Positions 47,941 through 62,114 of a stretch of 64,000 nucleotides of DNA are shown one piece after another. Position 1 is the stretch's first letter. The number at the start of each line of letters is the position of its first letter. The stretch spans positions 12,744,363-12,808,362 of the forward strand of contig CM040449.1 of assembly GCA_022749755.1 (NCBI GenBank), written 5' to 3'. The DNA comes from Azadirachta indica. Lineage: Eukaryota > Streptophyta > Magnoliopsida > Sapindales > Meliaceae. The notes beneath the pieces are model-generated. The model was not told the origin of the DNA, searched no databases, and saw only the letters and a list, made by a program, of their open reading frames with translations. The position numbers and the translations under genes are program-made.

Positions 47941-48629
47941 TTTAAATGTTCATCATCTATATATGATTTTTCTCCATTTCTGTATTATGATACTATCACA
48001 TTTGACAACAACCAGAGAAAAAAAAAAAAAACAATCCCAAATTACATACAAACAAGATTCTATAGCAACTAATACTAATCACTTTTTGTTTCTCCTTACA
48101 TTAATTGTTCAATTTATATAAACAATTAGATCATAAAAATGACTTAATTTAATTAATTACAAGTAAGCATTAATATTATTCTTATTAATACTACTTGTAG
48201 TTGCATGTTAAATAATAAAAGGATGCTGAGCAAAATCCAGGCTGTTCTAAGAGAGAGAGAGAAAGAGAGAGATATATATATATATATCTTTTTAATTTGA
48301 ATAAGTAATTAAAGTAAAGATGTAGACAAAAAGATTTGCTAATAACATGAAGGCCATGTGAATGTACAAACACATCCATATGCCATTCATGTGGAGTGAA
48401 GGTTTGCCTTTCTAATTATCTCTCTTCCTTATTTTATTGCTTTTCCTTTTACTTTTCTCTTCTGTTTTCTCCCCTCTTTTTATGTATTTTCTTAGACATT
48501 TAGCAAAAAAAAAAAAAAGAAATTATGAAAAGTTGTTACAATATTTTCTATTCATCACTTTTCTTCTATAAAACAAGAACTCTATTTATACAAATTAATA
48601 TAAAAATATCATAAAAATATAGATAGAAA

Positions 48630-48867
48630 CTGATCAATAATTGCTTAACTTTATATAATTTTTCACACTATGATGTATACTATTAAATTCAAATATTTTC
48701 AATAATTGAGATTAAATTTAATATATATAATTAACATACAATTAATAAACTATAATTAATGTTCATATAAAAATAATACAATTTCAACCGTTAAAAGTGT
48801 TAAAATTTAATGGTTTACAAATAATAGAAGAAGTTAGATAAAATTACAATGTTAGTGATTCATCCTA
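48630..48867. mobile_element. MITE copy C
   Basis: The left arm CTGATCAATAATTGCTTAAC pairs with the minus-strand right arm TAGGATGAATCACTAACATT. The interior GATTAAATTTAATATATATA plus ATTAACATACAATTAAT is the family signature. The right flank is a (TA)n tract. Confidence 0.75.
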
Positions 48868-51800
48868 TATATATATATATATATCCACATGTCTTAAATA
48901 ATTTATTTATATTTACTCTCATGAAAATATATAATATACTAAAAAAATAATATAAATATTGTTATATCAATTTTTATTAATAGGTTGATATAAGAATTTG
49001 TACATAAAGTATTACTTCATTTTCCTTTATCGATATATTGATTTACATATATCCACTAAAAAACAGTTTCTTCATGCATCCGATTCCATTAAGAGAATTT
49101 TTTTTGTTTAAAACAAAATTAATTACCATTACTTTTTGTTTTTTAAAATAAAAATGAATATTAATTCATTAAACTAGAAAATATTTAAGATTGAAAATTC
49201 ATTCACATTAAATAAAAATTTCTTCTATAAAGAAATTAATGTTTTTCATAAATTTTATGACATTTAAAGAAGATTTTCACAAACTTAACTTTTTTTATTA
49301 ATAACAATTCAATTTGAACTAATATTAGAAGATTCAATGACACTTAACTAATCTTTCAAATACTTTCTTAAAAATAAAATATTTAAATTTTATTTTTAAT
49401 GAAGAGAATTGTTTTTTTGTGAAGGAAATCCATTGACTGTGACTTACCTTAATTAATTATTAAATATATGGTCCAATAACTTGTACTATTAATTAATGTT
49501 TAATAAGATTATGTATAGTCCAATAACTTGTACTATTAATTAATTAGTTAATTATTTAATTAATGTTAACTTTCTTCCTTTTAGTTCAGCTTTAATACTT
49601 AGATTTTTCTTTTATATTTTATTATTAAAAATATGATTAGAATTAAAATGATGCGATATATATTTTTTTAATTCATATTTTAATGGTTATATTTTTAAAA
49701 TTAAATGAAAGCACAATAGTTTAACGTTTATTATAAAATTAATCATCATAATATATTTGTTAATACACAAATTAAGTAAAAAATTAAAAATGTTTTTTTT
49801 TAAAAGAACAAATTTATACCATTACATTCTAAAATTGATCTATTAAATGCCCCAGAAGTTATGACCTCAATCTCATAAGAAAAATAAAATAAGATAATCA
49901 ATATCTATATGTTATTTTCACACTTTAATTTTAAAGTGGTCTTTTTATTGGACCAAGATAATATAAAAAAACTAATCTTAAAAATAAGTGATTGCTCTTT
50001 TAAACCTTCGTTTTAAAACGAGTAATTGATTCTCTCTTATACTTTAATAGTATTATTTTTCAAGTAAAAAAATAAATAACTTCTAAAATTTAGTCAAAAA
50101 ATATTTTGCATATTCTTATTAGTTGTTAAAATAAGTGTTCATTATAAATCCTATAACATTCTTTGAATCATATAATTATTTTAACATTAAATATATCATA
50201 CTACACTTATTTTTATCAAAATTATCTACAGGGTAATTTTAAGATATTAATAGAATTACAGTGTAATGTGATCAAAATTAATTTAAAGTACACATATCTT
50301 TTTCCATTATGTTTCGTCTATCTTATAAACTTTTAAAATATCTTTGTACTATTAACCAATCATACAAAAATTCGAAAAAGTTCCCATCATATAAATTGAA
50401 GTACATATTTACAAACATATGCACATGTGTTGATATATATCTACAACATTATTTAATAACAAATAATATTGCATTGCCACTCATTTCTGATAAGACCAAA
50501 CATAAGATATAATTAATAATATTAAAAATATGTATGCCCATGAAAGTCACATAAAATAGAAAGCACATAATAAATATGTAAGTGATGCTTCAAAAGCTTA
50601 TGTCAAACACTAAATGGTATGAAAGCGTTCAAACTACATAGAGTTGCAGTTTTAGCCAAACAACTAGTAGATTTCAAGTTATACCTAATTGATTCAATAG
50701 TACTTGAAGTTAATTATTATGTGTTGTAATATGTTGTTTGTTTATTTATTATTTGGATAACAATAAATTAAAAAGAATTATTGGTTTAAATGATTTGAAT
50801 ATCTGAATTTTTTGCAATTCAAATATTTGGATTGTGGTCCATGTACATTTTGTTGAAAATCCTATGTCTACACTAGAGAAATTAAAGATTATATAATATA
50901 TAATATTTTAAGTGCATACATGCAATGTCAATATTTTTATGATGCTAATTTGGTACAATTTAATGTTAAATTGCTCTCATAAATTATATCCAATTTAGCT
51001 TTGAAAAAGCATAGAGACTCGAATAAAAAATATAATTATATGTATATGTATTAAATATTTATGTTTTAAAATATAAACTAACGAAGATTTAAACAGTGTT
51101 GTTCTATAGTATATTGGTATAATATAAAATACAAATGTTCAGGGTTAAAAATTTTTCATACATACATATTTATATATATCTAGCAATGAAAAAAAAAAAA
51201 AGAAATAAGAGATCATCATTTAATTGATCTTCAATAATAATAATATTTAAAATAGAGGTCTCACTCAAATATTGATTTATTGAATCTCTTATTTTTATAT
51301 ATAGTAATAGTTTTAAATGTATGAAATTTCCATTGAAAGAAAAGATTTAGCTGTTGCTTGTTTTTTCTCTTAATACTTAATTATATGAATTTATCTAATT
51401 AAATATTTAAGTATTTGTTTAACTTAATAATAATTTTAAGATTTTTTTAATTAAATTAAAAAGCTAATTTTTGTAAAATTTGAAATTTTGAACTAATTTT
51501 TTTTACATAAATGTCTATATATACGTTTCCAAAAAAAAAAAAATCATTTGAATTCAAACGTTGAGATTCATTTAGAATCTAATAAAAAAACAAATCGCTA
51601 TATCCAAATCATTGACTATCATTGTTCATTAATTAATTATATAATATAATTATCTTTCTTTTTTTTTAAAAAAAAAATCCTATAATATCATTCTAAATTA
51701 CTTAAAGTGGATAGTTCTCCAACTAAACCCACTTCACATTCAAATCAAACTCAAGATCACGACTTAATAATTATATAAAGAGAATCATTTTGATCACATA

Positions 51801-54800
51801 ATGTATATTATATCTTTTTTGTTCTTTTTTCTCAATTTAATAAGTGTTTTCACATCAAAATCCAACACTAATTAATAAAGATGGTGATATTATGCAAATT
51901 ATTAAATAATGCTACATACTTTATCATTAAAAGCAATAATTAAAATAAATTTTTATGCACAAGAAAATACATTAATTTAATTAATTAATACATACCAAAT
52001 CTGTTATGAAGAAATCATTATTGTTTCTAAGATTTTGAAACATTTTAAAATAAAGTGCTTTTACACTAAATTATTGTTGCCAATATTGAATCCTTTTAAT
52101 ACAGGAATGTATTTACTTAGGATTTCTTCTTTTATTTTATTTTTATTTTTTAAAGCACTGTCCAATTATATCACTTAAAGGGATATATTAATCAAAAAGA
52201 AAAATAAAATGCATTATTTTTTACAAGTGATGTGATGTTACTGTCATTCTTTCAAAATCTTTTGGAAATTTCTTTTTCTTTATTAATGATTTAAACTTAA
52301 TTAAAAGTATGTATAAATATAAAATATATTTAATTAAACTTTTATAGTTTAGTTTTTATTAAACAACTTTTGTTACAACACTCACTTATATATCTATAAT
52401 TTATTATTTTTACTAATTTTAAACTTTCACTTATTATAAATTTTATCATATGTATTTTTTTTTTACAAGAAGATTTTTTAAAATTAAAAAAAAAAGAAAA
52501 GAAAAGGACTGTATTTTAATTGCGAGTTTACAAATAATAAAAATACAATTGATATGATATTTGAGCAACAATCTTGGTTTTTGAATAATAATAGATAGAA
52601 ATTTGAGCGGTGAAATTTGCGAAACTTAGATAATTAAAAGTTATTTTTACAATTAACGAAATATTGTAACAAAATATTTTTAATTTTAATATATTTCAAT
52701 GAAGTAAATAACTAAAAAGAGTTCTGAGAGTAATTTAGAGGGATAACAGTAGCACCACTCTTTTTTTATTTATGAAACTTCTTTCATTAATAAAAAAATT
52801 ATAAAATATTATTATTTTTTAAAAATCAATTCAACTTAAGAAATAAATACTAGTACTCCTACTTGAAAATTGACTTGTACACGACCAAATTCAAATGTAT
52901 GACATTTTTGATAAATAATTTGAAAATGTCACTGAAAAATTATAATATTTTCTTCTAAGCAGCTTTGTAATTCAAACATAAATATATTTATTTAACTCAA
53001 CCATGAAATATTAAAAAAATTATTCACTACAATTTTTTAATATAAAAAATTAAAAATAAAACCCACTAAATTGGAAAAAGCCCAGTCCAGCTATCTTTCC
53101 CAAAGGCCCAAGTGCAAAGGCATTTATATTTGGGTCACTTGAAAATCCTTCAATTCTTTAATTTTGCAATTTTTTTGAAAAACTTTTCTTTTGGTTCTTA
53201 GTTTGAAGGAAATTGAACTACCAAGTAAGTTTTTTATTTAAAGTTTCTTTTTTTTTTCACTCTTTTCTATTTATAAGAAAATTAACTTTAAAAAGAAAAA
53301 AGAAAAGACCCAAATAATGTTTTATGCTAAGATATTTGTCTTTGAAATTTTAAGTGTCACTATAAAATCTCTCCAAAATTGTCAAAATCCTTTTAAAATT
53401 TCATAAAATTTCCCAAAAGAAAAAAGAAAAAAATCAAATATTCTTCCAAATATTACAAATGAGTCCTAATTTTTTGTTTCATTTATATAACAACCATCAT
53501 AGGCTATGCATTATTTCTTTCAATCATCATCCACCAAAAACCAAAATGTTGATCTACGGGCCTTTAAATTGTTTGGAAGTGGGCCCATTGTTATTGATCC
53601 CCAATTCATTTCCCTTTATTTAAAATGAAAAACAAAGTAATTAATGAATTCATTTTGTTCCATTTATTGAACAATTTTCTTTAATTCCAAGAGAAATGTA
53701 AGAATTACCTTAAAAAAATAGGATATCATTATTTTTGGGGAGGTTTATTTTATATTTAACAATTTTTAAAAATTAAAAAAATTTGATTTGAGCAAATTAT
53801 ATCCGAAAACCATAATATTGACTCGTTATTGTTTGTAAAATTTGCAGGCGTGTTTGATATTATATTTGAAATAGAGTTTTTAAATTTGTTTTAGCCGATG
53901 AAAATAACATTTTTTGATTTGATATTTTTAGAATTGAGAATACATTTGATAGTATTTTTAAAATAATATCTAAAAATAAAAAGAGAGAACACATGCTTTA
54001 TGTTCGGTAATTCGTATGAAAATACAATTTTCCATTTGAAAGAATATAATCTCTAAAAAAATTTTAAAAAGAAAATTAGAGAAAGTAGAAAACAAGTTTA
54101 TCTCAAATAAATGATTCACAAATTTTATCTATAAATTAGTGTAGTTTATTTTTGTCTGAATACTTAATTAGTTAAATTTATCTATATTAAATAATTAAGT
54201 ATATTTATTTTTTTAACTCAATAATATTTTTAAAATACTTTTACATTAAGTAAATAGTCAAATTTTTTATTTTTGGCTGAATTTTGAAAACTGTAATTAA
54301 TTTATTATACATCTTTTATAAATATATTTCAGACACAAAAAAATAAATAAATCATTTAAATTTAATTTACACATTTAAGTCTTTTTAAAATACAGATTAA
54401 TTCAAAATTCAATGAAAAAAATGCCACATGAAAAACTTTTTTATTGTAGATATATTGCAAATGATTTATATAACAACTTTTTTATATAATGACAAATGTA
54501 AAATTTTTAAAAATATTAATTTAACTAGAAATAATTTTCTAAAATGTTAATTGAATTGAAGTGAATTGAATTCAAGCAACACAGGTTTACAATTAGATCA
54601 ATTATGTACTAATTTTATTACTTTTCAATTCAATTCAATTCATTGATACATTAAATCCTATAAAAGGTCAATTAAATTGGATTATAATGTTCAAATTAGC
54701 TAAATTAAACTTAATTTTCAACATCTTCAACAAATTTTTGTGATTAAAATCTTCTTAACATCAAAAGAATTAAAAAAAAAAATACAGGATTCGTTAGTTG

Positions 54801-56056
54801 ATCTAATTAGTAGATAAAATATATAAAAAGAATCATAATCAGCTTCGTCATAATCTACTAATCAGCTGATTATTTGATTTAAAAAATGTGTCATGATTAT
54901 TTTATTTTTATTGCTTCATTTTTCTCTATAAATTATAAAGACATTGTAGTAAATTTTTCCAATGAATAGAACAATTTATTGCCAATCTCTAAAATTCCCC
55001 ACATTCCACCAAAAGAATGCTTAACCAACATTACTCACATTATTAGTTTGGTAAGCAAGACTTCACTATCAAATAATTAAACAAATAAATAAGCAATTGA
55101 ATTAAGCTAAATATGAATTTTTGGCCTTGTTTAAATTTGGCTTAAAATATTGACTAGTGGCATCAAATAATATTACTTTGAAAATTTGAATTGAGGTCCC
55201 ATTTGAAGTAGACTTTGCTTTGTGATAAATCTTGCAAACTATTTAATATTATTTTCATACATATCTTGATTTCAGCTAAATATTTGGTGGATAATTACAA
55301 TTCTTTTGAGATTAATCTTATGCATAGGTTTCAAATTTTTCATGATTGATGTCCATCTTACAAGCATTAGCATAATTTAAATTAATAATTGATGAGGATC
55401 ATGATCATCCACAATATTAGTAACAATTATTTGAGGTGGCTTCGTTTGGAATTATGATGTTTTTACTGTATTTTCGAAAAAAAATTGTTTTATAATATAA
55501 TTTTTATGCCAGATTTAGGTAATTTTTATTTTTTATTAAATTTTGAATTAATCTAAATTTTGAATAGATTTAAATGTTTAAACCTAATTATCTATTTATT
55601 ATTTTTGCTTAAAATATGATAGTCATGGAAAAATATTTAATAAACTTATTTAAATAATAGGTTTAACCAATGAAGAATCTTTTATTCATTTCTAATTAAT
55701 AATTTGAAATCTAATATAATTTTTCTATCCCACAATAACTGTAACGATATAGCGGCAGCAATTCAATATCAAACAAAGCTTTAATAATTTTATATATATA
55801 AGAAGAAAAAAAACATTTCATTTTCTTGGAAATAACTTCTTGCAATCCTCATCAAAAAATGGAAATTGATCCTTAAAACAAGTAAATATGGAGCCACTTA
55901 ACTTTATCTCTTTTGCTTAAAATTTTTCAAAGGGTGCTTGAAAAGTTTAGGCCATGGGCCAATGTACATTAGACATTAGAAATTGTCACAGTTGATGACA
56001 ACAACCTCGCATGCAAATTGGAGGGTACTTATTTTGATAATGTTTTAATGGCAGTG

Positions 56057-57125
56057 TTGCACAAAACACTTTCATTTGTAGTTGTTTTCCAAAAACAATA
56101 TTGCATTATATACACATGCTTATTTCTTTGAAAATGATTTTCAGGCAACGTGTACAAGTTGATGTGGATAATACTACTTAATTCAATTGATTAGATGTAT
56201 ATTTTTTGAAGTGATTTTCAAATTGAATTCCTTTAACATACATATGAGCAAAGTGACCATATATTGTGGCATGTATAAGAAATGTGATCATATACCATAA
56301 TACGTATCACAAGCGTAGTTGCACATTGCAACATGTGAGGAAGGTAGGGAAATTAACCTGAATTTTTCATTACAATTAGAAATATTTAGACCTGCTCCAA
56401 ATAGCTCATAACTAAGCATTCAGCCCTTGTCAGTAAGGGAGTAGGGGCGCTTAGGCGCCTGCATACACAAGGGATCAGGTCGATGCATTCCAGGTATTCC
56501 TCATGTTGAGACTCACACCCAAAGATATCATACAAGAGACTATTGAAAAAGTGGTAGACAACCTTTGAATGTAGAAGGAGAAACAAAGTGTTTTGAGTTG
56601 GGCAGAAGCAGGGCAGTAAATAGTAAGGACCAACTGGAAATCAGAGGAAGGCCATATGCCAACAGACGAAAGCGAGTAGGACTCTGCCATGTGAAAAGTA
56701 GAGACAACTTAATCATTCAGTCCAATAAGAAAATAGTTGCTTGGCGCAAGGGTCTTGAATGAGACAAAAGCCACCAGTCCTTACTTGCCATAGGGCACTA
56801 CCAAGAATGAGCGAGAAGGTACCACCTAAATAGGGTTGAGCAGATTTAGAGTAAAATATATTGACTAATCACAACCCATCTCTTTCTTCCATATAAAAAC
56901 ACACTTTTCTTAGATTTAAGGCAAGTGGTCATTTTACTTGCACAAAACACTTTCATTTGCAATTGTTTTCCAAAAACAGTATTGCATTATATCAATATGC
57001 TTATTTCTTTGAAAATGATTTTCTAGCAACATGTACAAGCTTGATGTGAATAATACTACTTAATTCAGTTGATTAAATATTATTTTTCAAAGTAATTTTT
57101 GAATTGAGTTCCTTTAATATGCGTG
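56057..57125. repeat. Pair of ~190-bp direct repeats around a ~690-bp GC-richer insert
   Basis: The left copy (56057-56245) and right copy (56938-57124) share TTGCACAAAACACTTTCATT, TTGTTTTCCAAAAACA, ATGCTTATTTCTTTGAAAAT and AATACTACTTAATTCA, about 881 bp apart. The insert (about 56250-56930) contains a clearly GC-richer part (56380-56830) with the palindrome-like GGCGCTTAGGCGCC. The order repeat-insert-repeat could be a small LTR-type element (TRIM) or a tandem duplication. No primer-binding site was recognised next to the left copy. ORFs here (for example 56565-56762) resemble no known protein. Confidence 0.75.
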
Positions 57126-57689
57126 GTGTTTTTTTTAACTAAATTCTAATTAAACATGAATATTTGAATTTAAATGATCTATTTATTTTTATGTTTATCT
57201 TAAATGTGTTTATAAAAAGACATATAATAAAATTAGTTATTTTATATATTTTTCTCTAAACTATATGTATTATCATCTATTTACTTGCATGTTTAAACAC
57301 TAATTGATGTCATTAGTTAATTTGAAGGTAAGAATTCAAACTTTTGTAGTGAAACTAATTAATGATCACTTTTTCAAGTATAAATATAAATGTCATTCAA
57401 TAAATTTTCTCATGAATTTAAACCTTGAGATCAAATACGTTATGATATCCATCAATATGTCACTTAATTTAAATCCTTAAGTTTAAAGGTAAATGTTCAA
57501 AAATTATTTGTATCTAAAAGTTAGCATAAGTCTGCTAGCTTTAGCTTCTAGCTATCAGAGATTACAATGAGGGGAGGCCTCATTGCAGTATATATGTTGC
57601 ACTGTCTATATTTTTAACTTTCCTTTTCTTTTTTGCTTTTTCTAAAAAATATTTATACCCATCAATCAAACTAGTGAATGAAAAAATGG

Positions 57690-57915
57690 GGAATGATGAT
57701 GAAGAATTTTTCTTTAATTTTATATATTTTCTTATACTATTTATAATTGTTCAATCTAAACATTTTTAACGAATAAAATAAAATTTAATACATATAATTA
57801 ATATATAATTAATACATATACAAATGTAATATCAACTGTTAAAATTATTTAATTTAATGACTTTTAAATGATGTGAAAAAATGTACAAAGTTAAAATACC
57901 ACTAATTCTTTTTTT
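57690..57915. mobile_element. MITE copy D
   Basis: The left arm GAATGATGATGAAGAATTTT pairs loosely with the minus-strand right arm AAGAATTAGTGGTATTTTAA, then GTACATTTTTTCACATCAT. The interior AAATTTAATACATATAATTA plus ATATATAATTAATACAT matches the family. Confidence 0.6.
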
Positions 57916-59243
57916 ATAAACATTTTAACTTAATGATATGTTACTGTTTTTATATACAAGCACGGGATTGGTATGGTTGTGAAAGAAAAAGATCGAATTC
58001 AGTTCGACAAGAATTAAACAAAGATTATGAAAATAAGGAAAATTATTTTTTAATATGCAAGGCAATCCTTCTCAAGATTTATTGGTAGATTTATATAGTG
58101 AAAACTAGGATATAAATAAAAAATTATAATACGTAGTAAATAAGTCGAAGAATCTACAAAATTGAATCTTATATTCATATATTTTTTTAATTATTACTTT
58201 TGTAGATCTTGATTATTTTTTATTAGTAAAATGAATAATGGCATGTGTTGAATCAAAGGAAAGATCACTTAGGTTCATCATGTAAGCAGAAAGAAGAACA
58301 AAGTTCCATGATACGCTACCAAAAGAAGAAAAAGGAAGAGATTATTGAAGGCCAAAAAGTTTCAAAGCAAAAGTAGAAGAAGAAGAAGAGAAAGAAGTTG
58401 AATGTATAATTATTGTAAGAAAAGGATGGATCTTTTTCCCCATGAAGAATTAAGCAAGTGTGTGTAATTATTCACCACTATTTTCATGTCATTCTCATTT
58501 CAAGACAAATTTCTATTTGTGCACTACTCATCTTGCTCCACACTCAATCACTATAATAGTCAAATATTAATTGGATAATAGGTGGAATGAAACCACAATC
58601 ATACATATATAGATGCACTAAATTATGTATAATTTGTGATCCAACTTCGATGAAAAGGTTGTCAGGTATTTTTTAAAAATTATGTTCCTTTATTTTATTA
58701 TATGTTTTTTAATAATTTTCACCTTATTTTTTTTATTCAAATCTAGTTGAGATCAAATCGATTATAATCCACTTTAAATATTTACCTTTTTTTCTTAATT
58801 TATTAAAAAACTGTCACCAAAGTTTATGTTTAATGTGGATGAAATTTACTCCAACACGACTATAGAGATTCGAACCTCTTTTCTTTAAATTTGATACCGT
58901 TAAACCCCTTCACTATAACTCTGGTACCAGTCATAAAAATTTACGTTTAATTTGAACGAATCAACCCAATACAATTGTAGAAACTTTAAATATTCGAACC
59001 TCTCATTCTGTCTCAAGTTTAATAACTCTTATGAAAGTTTGCGATAAATTTAAATAAAATTATCCTAATATAATTATGAAAATTGTAAAGAGTCGTACAT
59101 CTCTCTTGAAAAAAAATTAGTAAGTATTTTACCTAAACTATTAGTGGGCTGCTTATTCATTATTTAACTTTGATATCTTAAAAAGATTAGGAATCTCTTT
59201 CACGTCGTCAACGTCAATGTATAATCATTAATTCATTGTGCAG

Positions 59244-59370
59244 ATTCATTAGGGCACGTTTTCAAATGTGAGCCAGAGTCGATTACAGTAAGAGAAGACA
59301 GGCAAGTTGGTACACATCTATATCGTGTATCGCTGGTGGCTTCTAATGGTAGGGCTCCATCTCCATATAA
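59244..59370 (+). other. Exon-like orphan frame of unknown origin
   Basis: A clean frame with non-AT-driven residues (SLGHVFKCEPESITVREDR followed by QVGTHLYRVSLVASNGRAP) is bounded by an acceptor-like TTGTGCAG at 59236-59243 and a donor-like TATAA|GTATAA at 59371. The same frame is then open from 59393 to a TAG at 59594, with lower-quality residues. No partner exon or protein family was recognised. It may be a gene relic or part of a transposon. Confidence 0.3.
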
Positions 59371-60574
59371 GTATAAAATTTCCTTCAATTAACACGTTGA
59401 TTTTCTGAGACAGGGATATGAAAGCAACTCCATTTTGAATGTCTTAGAAAAAAGCATAGTAGTCGTTATCTCAACTGTGATCTCACAGTTGAAATTTATA
59501 AGGATATGCACGGAAGCATTTACAAGTTCTTACAGCAATTTTTTGGTTTTTGTTTTCCATGATGATTTTCTCATTGACTTAAAACGTGAATTGTAGATTG
59601 ATCAGTCACTACACATAGGAAACTGAAGTCTTAATATATAAGAATGGTAGAAATAATGCAGAAGAATCATGTCTTTACGATCAATTGACAAGCACAAGCT
59701 GCGTGCTTGTCTGCTTGTGAATGTAATGGGTAGTCAGCTTCATTACATGTGCTTATATAGTGTAATGTTTCATCAAAAGCACCAACACAAGAAGCTTCTC
59801 TCTCTCTCGAGTCGAGTTATCACTTAACCTAAAAGCTCGAGTAAAGACAAATAGAGAATAAGATAAAAATTTTAATATAAATGCAATAATTTTATTGCTA
59901 GCTATATAGCATATTAAGCTTTCTAACAACTCGTTAGCTTGCACACAAAGTTATATTGCTTTCTGCTAAGCTGCAACTCTAAGATATTGTTGAGCTAACA
60001 GGTGGTAAATCTAAGTATAAAAGTATGTGTAGAGTAGAATATAATGAAATTATTAGTGGTTAAAATATGAGTAAGTTGGTAGAAATTAAAAAAAATGTAC
60101 CTACTAAAAATAATTGTTTAATAAATATTTTAACTGTATCTTGTGTTTTCAAAATTAAGTAAAAGCAGGATAATTGTATACGTGTCTAATATCTATATAA
60201 ATATTTATTAGTATTTATATCAGCTTTCCTAACATTTGTTTCTCTCCTATAACTTTATTCCAATCACTTATTTATGGGTTTATTAATTAACTTTCTTTTG
60301 ACTAAAAAAAAAAAATCCAACTTTTGTACATATCACTTGTTTTCCCATCTATTACTGAAATTTTATTTTATTTTATTTTATTTTTTCTGAAACGCTAGCA
60401 TTACATAGTTATGATTTTACTGAGAATGCTGAAATTCATTTTCTGTATTCAAAATTGATGAAGGAGTAGCTGCGATGCAAGAATTAATAATGCTATATAT
60501 AAATGAAAACGAAAATTATGGTTGGAAAGTCATCTGATGAATGGATATATTTTGACATTTTCAAGTTGTTGAAG

Positions 60575-60760
60575 TCATGTTGTGTTGAATTTATTAATTA
60601 AGAAAACATTTGTGGGCAGCAGTGGAAACATCCATGTTTTGTCTCTAGCAAAAACACATCGAGACGTACAGCATACCCACAACTTGCGTTCCACTTGCCC
60701 TGCTAAAGTGATTCCCAGCAGAAACAATAATAGACCTAAGAGAATGAAGATCAGGTCCCT
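60575..60760 (-). other. Minus-strand frame resembling a small secreted peptide
   Basis: The frame opens after a stop and reads DLIFILLGLLLFLLGITLAG, a signal-peptide-like hydrophobic stretch. Then come QVERKLW, a Cys-Cys pair and one more Cys within 5 residues, and a stop at 60575-60577. There is no ATG at the start, so a real gene would need an upstream exon. The opposite strand is also open (60582-60767), so the openness alone means little. Confidence 0.2.
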
Positions 60761-60999
60761 ACTTTAATTTATTTTATCATGAACTAGCTACTATTGCCAC
60801 TTTAGTTTATTTGTTTATTCTCATTTTTTTAAGAAGATGAAAAAAATACTTCATATATCTTTTAAACTAACTTCAATATTATACTTACCAAATATGTTTA
60901 AACCTACTTAAAAGATAAGTTTAATTAAGTTAAATTAGCAGTATGACTACAAGTCCAATTAAAAAAGAAAAAAAAAGAAGACTTACGTATTCTATTGCG

Positions 61000-61240
61000 A
61001 GCTGTAGTAAGGATTAAACCTTATCCGAAAGATAATGTACCTGAAGGATAGTCATCAAGAGTGTAACCTGACTGCCAAGATGATTGGCTCGTGCATGAAA
61101 AGAATACCCCTGAACTGACCACACGACTAATCGAATAACAACACAATACAACGTAATTAGAGGAGACTGAATCGAGGTAGTTGTGGGTAAGACACGAAGA
61201 AAGGAGGGCCGGGGGCAATCATAATTTCTGAAAATTAGAT
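61000..61240. mobile_element. Unclassified GC-richer, transposon-like patch
   Basis: Two overlapping minus-strand frames (61014-61265 and 61021-61218) lie in a patch less AT-rich than its flanks. Composition (ACCACACGACTAATCG, GGAGGGCCGGGGGCAATC) recalls LTR sequence of plant retrotransposons, but no terminal repeats or protein domain were found. Confidence 0.25.
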
Positions 61241-62114
61241 TTGATAATTTGGATAAATATATCATATTTGTATTGATACGAAAATGATTCGTATTATTCG
61301 TGTTAAACTTTTTAAATCTAAATATTACTTATTTATTTAGACAAAATTTGTTTACATATGATTATTTATTTAAAATAAAATTATTTATTTATTCATTTAA
61401 ATATAACTATTCATTTAATTAATTATTCCTAAATAAATAAATGGATTATAGAAATGAAGTACGATACGACACAGTTATTAATCTTTTGACAATATTATTA
61501 TTTGTGTTAATTTTTTCAAATTCGAATTTATTTAAATATATTAAATTTGTGTCAAATAATCGTATCGTGTCTAAAATTGTTACTTTTACCAAAAACAAAT
61601 GATCGTGCCCATCTTTTTCACAAATGTTTACGAACTTTAACAATCATCTAGCGGCCTATAACATGCCCCATAAACACCTGAAAAGGTATACACGTTTTTT
61701 TCATTATGCAATTATGTTGTCAAAGCTCCTCCCTCGACTAAGAATAACCCTTAAAATAGACTTCTAACTCAAGTGTACATATCATAGGGTTTAGCACTGA
61801 CAACCCTGATTTCCTTTTCTTTTGTAGATAATCAGACCATAGAATAAGCAGGCACTTGCTGGATATTGACAGAAAAAATCATTAACAACACGAACTATAA
61901 GGGCTAAAAAATCTATTGAACATGGACATAAATGAAGAAAATAAGGTTTACACAAGAAATATTATCTATAGATATGCAAAAAGAGTGGTTTAAACATTGG
62001 GTTAGGTATGACATCTTAAACTAAATAGTCAAGTATCATAATAGTATCCATGGGTAGTTGTACTCTTGTAATCTATGTTAACTATTATAGTGAAATTTTC
62101 TCTTATTTGTAGTC

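Larger units (their letters stand above)
44571..56056. other. AT-rich intergenic region upstream of gene 3
   Basis: About 11.5 kb with no supported gene. It holds MITE copies E (45709-45927) and C (48630-48867) and a diverged repeat array (47040-47940). There is a GA/TA microsatellite at 48250-48288, a low-complexity GT/CA stretch at 45968-46062, and GAATTGAA/CAATTCAATT runs near 54550-54640. ORFs listed here are AT-rich chance frames. Confidence 0.6.

Noticed and set aside
48360..48420. Possible microRNA precursor with CCATATGCCATTCATGTGG
   Set aside because: No match to a plant microRNA I remember and no stable long hairpin could be drawn by eye.
56386..56762. ORFs on both strands in the GC-richer insert
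   Set aside because: Overlapping frames on opposite strands with no recognisable domain; openness follows from the local composition.
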